Below, one piece after another: positions 60,156 to 64,000 of a stretch of 64,000 nt of DNA. A model generated the notes under the pieces. The model was given only the letters and a program-made list of their open reading frames with translations, was not told where the DNA came from and made no database searches. Source of the DNA: Haematobia irritans (taxonomy: Eukaryota > Arthropoda > Insecta > Diptera > Muscidae); contig NC_134401.1 in NCBI RefSeq assembly GCF_050003625.1, forward strand, positions 67,281,629 to 67,345,628, read 5' to 3'. Position numbers and translations under genes: made by a program. Position 1 is the first letter of the stretch; each line of letters starts with the position of its first letter.

Positions 60156-62420
60156 CTATGTATTTTGAGTTGTTTTGTTTTCAGAATTTGGTTGCGAAAA
60201 TGGATTATGCAAAGTGGAATGGTGAGAGAAATTACAACTGCTACAACGAGATTTTGATTGACATTTAGCGAAGGCAGTTTTTACAAAGGGCTGAACTAGC
60301 AAAGTCAAATCGACACACCCAGAAAAAAGTGACCCCTTCCTTAAGTTAAAATGAACTAATTGTGAAGAAAATTGAACTTCGTATAGCGCCAAAGACATTT
60401 TTATTTTTTTGAACGATGTGATTTTTGTTGAACTTAGGTAGAATGCATTCCATATATTAGTTAACATTTTCATATATTTATGTTCCCTTATACTACAGAA
60501 TGAAAAATATTAACTGAATTGAATTCATATATGAAATGATTTTATTGGACTTTTTTCATTCATTGGGACAAATCTTACATATTTGTGGTAAACCTTTTTA
60601 CTTCAATCTTAGGACTGCTTACCTTCGTTTTTTAATACAAATTTATTTATTTATATAGGCAATTGTTATTCAATAAATATACACGTTTTATTGGTATATT
60701 AAATATATTTATCAAGAATCAACAGCATCGACTGGCCTTGAAATATTAGTTTATTATTCCACTATTTCCAATTTCCATTAAATGTCATCAACTGTAAACC
60801 GCATTTTTTCTTCTTGTACGTTTCACTTTTAATAAGTTGCTGCGTAACGATTTTGTCCTCCTTTTACAATTTCAATACCTACAAATATAAAAAATCATAA
60901 ACCAATTTTTTCCAAAAGGTTAGCGTCAATGAATGTTACCTGTTAATTCAAGATTCCAAAATGAAGACGAATGAAGGGGTTGTTATTCTGTTTTCTTTAT
61001 ACACCATCACGAACTTAATTTTTTCTCACTAATTTAAAATAACAAATATTTTATATATTTTATTTTTATTTATTATATTATTTTTTAACAATCCCTCCGT
61101 ATACCATAACAACGCGATTCCAAGTAAAAAAACAACCCACGCGCAAACATATCGATTACTTCGATGAAAGGTATCGATTGCAGGTAGATAAAAGAAATAT
61201 AGGAAAATTTCCTATATTCTAACAAGTGTGTCTCCTTAAATTTTAAAAGGATTGAATACTTCTTAGTACGAATGAACTAAAAGTGTTAAGCCAAGTGTTA
61301 TTCGTATTTATGATAAGCTTTCTTTAATAAAGGAAGTCAGAATTGAGGAAACTTGGTTTTAGTTCATATTTTGTTTATTTTTACGAATGCTTTGTTATAG
61401 TGAATAAAATTTTCTTGTTCAGTAGTAAATTCTTATACCCAGCGAAGAAAACAGTATTAGTAAAATTCCATGCCTTATTCTAGTTAATGAACTATTCCTA
61501 ACTGCTTTGAGTTTAGGATTTTTTTACTGAAGCAAGTATATTTTATTATTTTAAACAAAAATTTAACTTAATGGAAATAAATTGGCTAAACTAAATTGAT
61601 GAACATTTCTTCCTTTAGTTCCGAAGGCACTTTTTTCTGGGTGCACGATACTGGCATGGCCAAGTATGTTGCGCAACTTTCGATAAATGGGTCTTTATCT
61701 TGACAATATTCGAAGGAAGCACTTTACACCACTAAAGAAGTACGAGAGCGACGGTCTCTTTGTTTTCCTTTTGTCTCGCGGTCAATATTTGTTTGGACGT
61801 TTGAGTTACAACTTTCTAAAAATTGACATCTTCGTCGCAAACTTGAATAAAAATCATCCCATGAAGGTAATATTGAGAAATCCTGCTTTTCGTGGAAATC
61901 TGTTTTTGATTCCGTATCAATATTCGATAGTACTATTGTATTAACATGGTATTTACGATATTCTTGGCCTAGTATCAACAGTATCTACGATAGATCTCAG
62001 ACCTACAGCATTAGGTTTGGACATGGGTATGATAGTGAACAAATTATTAATTGTTTCTATGAATATTAGAAGTTTGTTGTCGTACCTTGACTTAAAGTTC
62101 TAGTGCTCTACTATAATTTTCTTCCACCACTTGGAAGGGTTCCTCAATGTCCCCTCTGCCATTGTCGCTTGTATTAAGTTTTTCAATTTGCGTTTGTATA
62201 TGACTTATTTGTCTGAAATACGATTCTAGTGTAAACGACACTCCAATATTATAGGATCAATAGTAGCTCTATCATTCTCAAATTTTGATTTTAAATTCGA
62301 AATATTACGTTTCATGGATGTTCGTTGTGCTTTTAATGCACTCGCATCGGAACCACAGGCTCCGCTCCCATCAATTTGCAATTCCTCATTAGTAATTTTG
62401 TTAATAATGAAAACATGTGG
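60156..62420 (-). pseudogene. BEL/Pao gag
   Basis: The N-terminal part reads 'ALKAQRTSMKRNISNLKSK' and 'GVSFTLESYFRQISHIQTQI'. The middle block 'FSILPSWDDFYSSLRRRCQF' is typical of Pao gag. After the nested element (60316-61643) comes 'VDLTLLVQPFVKTAFAKC', then a CCHC-like knuckle (KCQSKSRCSSCNFSHHSTLH). Frames are broken in several places. Confidence 0.82.
60316..61643. mobile_element. CACCCAGAAAAAAGTG TIR element, copy 2
   Basis: 1328 bp with the same ends and interior as the element at 41652-43090, in the same orientation, inserted in Pao gag. CA flanks both sides, compatible with a 2-base duplication. Non-coding. Confidence 0.88.
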
Positions 62421-63011
62421 TTTTTAAACCATTGTGGTAGAAATAATTGAACAGTACATACGACTTTCAAACTGTAATGAGTTAGCCTACGGCTCTCGGT
62501 AAACAGGTATGCAATAGACAGATTTGAAACAACAACAATAATAGAAAGGAATTCTCCACACAATTCTAAAAGTTCGTTGATTTGGACATGTATCGATGTT
62601 AGAACTCCATGCGGCGAACACCGAAGAATAGAAAACTCAAATATGTACTTTTGTAGGGCAAATTTGCAAGCCGAAAAATGAGGCAAGCAATTTCTGCCAA
62701 AAATGGACGAATCGAAAATGGAACGATGTATGATGCGAAAGCGACAAAGGACGATGAATAGAGTGTAGATTGACAAATACCTATGATTACGAGATGAAGA
62801 CGATAATGAAATTAAATTATGGTTGGATGTACTTACGATGACATTTGCGTTTTTTAGTACACTGATGAAAATTTCAAATTAAGTAAAGTTTATTGCAGCA
62901 GCTCTGACCAGACAGAAAATGTTCACGTTAGCGAACTTCACCTAATTTCAGAACAAAACAAAGCCATATTCAGGAGGTTTACACGTTCACGTTAAGCGGC
63001 GTTCACGTTAC

Positions 63012-63128
63012 CGCGAGTGTACTGTATTATCTTTTGGTAAACCGATCTCTTCCAAAATTCGTTGAAGATACAATGCCTCTTTCGTAGCCTCGGTCATGGC
63101 AAGCAACTCCGCCTCTGTGCTATAATAA
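63012..63128 (-). pseudogene. Copia RNase H scrap
   Basis: The minus strand reads 'STEAELLAMTEATKEALYLQ' then 'RILEEIGLPKDNT', the conserved Copia RNase H end. It is joined directly to LTR-like sequence of the neighbouring Gypsy element. Confidence 0.85.
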
Positions 63129-63411
63129 TATGTCCATTGACAACATAACAGTTGTAAGCTATTCAAACGACTGACTTTATTAATAAACAATGATTACAAG
63201 AGTCATTCCATCTTAACATTCATTCATACATGCCAAACTTAACATTATTCTTATAAGAGAATTCTAACAGTAATAATAGTATGCTCAACCTCTCTTATAA
63301 ATACACTACATTTCTCACCCTTTTCAAAAATAAATAGACAATGCAATAAATCTATACATACATATGTATATATTACATTACATTACAAAAATAAATCATT
63401 CATCATAACAT
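63129..63411 (-). repeat. Probable 3' LTR of the Gypsy element
   Basis: AT-rich sequence directly downstream (minus strand) of the Gypsy polyprotein stop, with AATAAA-like signals ('ttattaataaagtcagtcg'). The boundaries are inferred only from position. Confidence 0.5.
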
Positions 63412-64000
63412 CTAGTTCCTCTTCTCGTAATTTTTTGATTTGCTTCTTGTTAATCTTGGACTCATGGAATCGCTTTCTGATCTTAATCTCTTTTTACTCT
63501 TTGTTCCTTGACAAAAAGTTAAAGGCTTTCCTGGTGCGCTTTTGGTATTGGATTTTCGTATCTGATCAATATGAGCATGTTTTTGGGTGCCAATAACAAT
63601 AACTATATATCTTAAATTACTTAGCTTTTTAAATATCCTTCCAGGAATCCACTTAACATCATTCGAAAACACATATCGATACAGAATTAACTCGTTTTCT
63701 TTAAAAGTTCTATTCTGAGGCAATAACTTAGTCGTTTTTGGATTTTGTACTCTATCTGTCACATTGATACAACCATCTTCTTTTTCAACTAAAATATCTA
63801 GCAGTGATCTAGGTTTAAATTGAAACATCAAGCTTGCTGGTGATGCTTTTGTTGCTGTTGAGGGTTTATTCCGATAATTCATCAAGAAGTTGTTCAATTT
63901 GAGTTCCCAAGGTAGATTCGCAGTCTTTTGATCAATCATATATTTCTTGAGACCTTGTTTCACCGTCTGTACGGCCCGCTCTGCAATCCCATTTGATTGT
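63412..64000 (-). CDS. Gypsy integrase C-terminal part (continues beyond window)
   Basis: An uninterrupted minus-strand frame from the window edge to a stop at 63412. It reads 'SNGIAERAVQTVKQGLKKYM' and 'NLPWELKLNNFLMNYRNKPS' with 'PASLMFQFKPRSLLDI', the end of the Ty3/Gypsy integrase core, followed by a basic tail. The integrase catalytic glutamate region, protease and RT would lie past 64000. No lesion is seen in the 196 codons available, so this may be part of a young copy. Confidence 0.9.
   Translation of the reverse strand, partial: QSNGIAERAVQTVKQGLKKYMIDQKTANLPWELKLNNFLMNYRNKPSTATKASPASLMFQFKPRSLLDILVEKEDGCINVTDRVQNPKTTKLLPQNRTFKENELILYRYVFSNDVKWIPGRIFKKLSNLRYIVIVIGTQKHAHIDQIRKSNTKSAPGKPLTFCQGTKSKKRLRSESDSMSPRLTRSKSKNYEKRN

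Larger units (their letters stand above)
57835..62914 (-). mobile_element. BEL/Pao LTR retrotransposon, decayed
   Basis: A minus-strand order of gag (about 62400-60200), aspartic protease (60113-59637), reverse transcriptase (59410-58320) and integrase C-terminus (58318-57866). RNase H and the integrase core are missing. A sequence of about 70 bp starting TGTCTGGTCAGAGC and containing AATAAA occurs at both ends (57835-57901 and 62846-62914) and probably represents LTR sequence, though it is too short to be a complete LTR. Two insertions interrupt it: 60316-61643 and 58319-58440. Confidence 0.88.

Noticed and set aside
62333..62776. 147-codon minus-strand frame as a separate gene
   Set aside because: The recognisable Pao gag residues ('ALKAQRTSMKRNI') are in a different frame over the same region; this frame has no family features.

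Overview
The window looks like nuclear DNA of a dipteran fly, probably a calyptrate. It is AT-rich, its one clear gene has several 56-66 nt introns, and it is packed with insect transposon families (irritans-type mariner, Tc1, hAT, PIF/Harbinger, piggyBac-like, RNase H-bearing LINEs, a tRNA-derived SINE, BEL/Pao, Copia, Gypsy). No bacterial, organellar or CRISPR features were seen. The species assignment is inference.

The only convincing host gene is slik, encoding a Ste20-like kinase of the SLK/LOK group, on the + strand. Eight coding exons (17147-22175) give the start codon, a complete kinase domain, a Ser/Thr-rich acidic linker and most of the C-terminal coiled-coil. The last visible exon ends in a split codon at a good splice donor, and no following exon was found in the remaining 42 kb. 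Either the window's second half is a huge TE-filled slik intron or the gene is interrupted. A second host-derived sequence, at 727-2007 on the - strand, is a broken copy of an SLC17-type phosphate/anion cotransporter.

Left part (1-17 kb): degenerate tandem repeats; the SLC17 pseudogene; a MITE abutting a 1.7-kb foldback element with arms of about 630 bp; then a tandem array (4661-14090) of a 1.74-kb TIR element (E) alternating with a 969-bp spacer (F). The array was later hit by an N-terminally deleted mariner-like element and a 268-bp MITE with 9-bp target-site duplications (TSDs). Middle (22-38 kb): a mariner remnant split by a Harbinger element, then several LINE copies. One RNase H-bearing LINE family (called LINE-H here) has three substantial copies, one inserted into another with a perfect 9-bp TSD and itself split by a 1.58-kb TIR element that carries a further 632-bp element. 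A tRNA-headed SINE ends in the same 3' tail as LINE-H, which suggests a SINE/LINE partnership.

Right part (38-64 kb): Tc1; a hAT element with a BED finger and TATCGATA subterminal repeats; two copies of an APE-type LINE (LINE-E) whose paralogous empty sites date an 80-bp hAT MITE and a 916-bp TA-flanked element containing two divergent tRNA-like modules; two mariners; a minus-strand BEL/Pao element; a Copia scrap; and the 3' part of a Gypsy element running off the window.

Apart from slik, nothing looks like a working host gene system. The interest lies in the nesting order, the element structures and the SINE/LINE relationship. All reading was by eye, so boundaries are good to a few bases only where a TSD is given.
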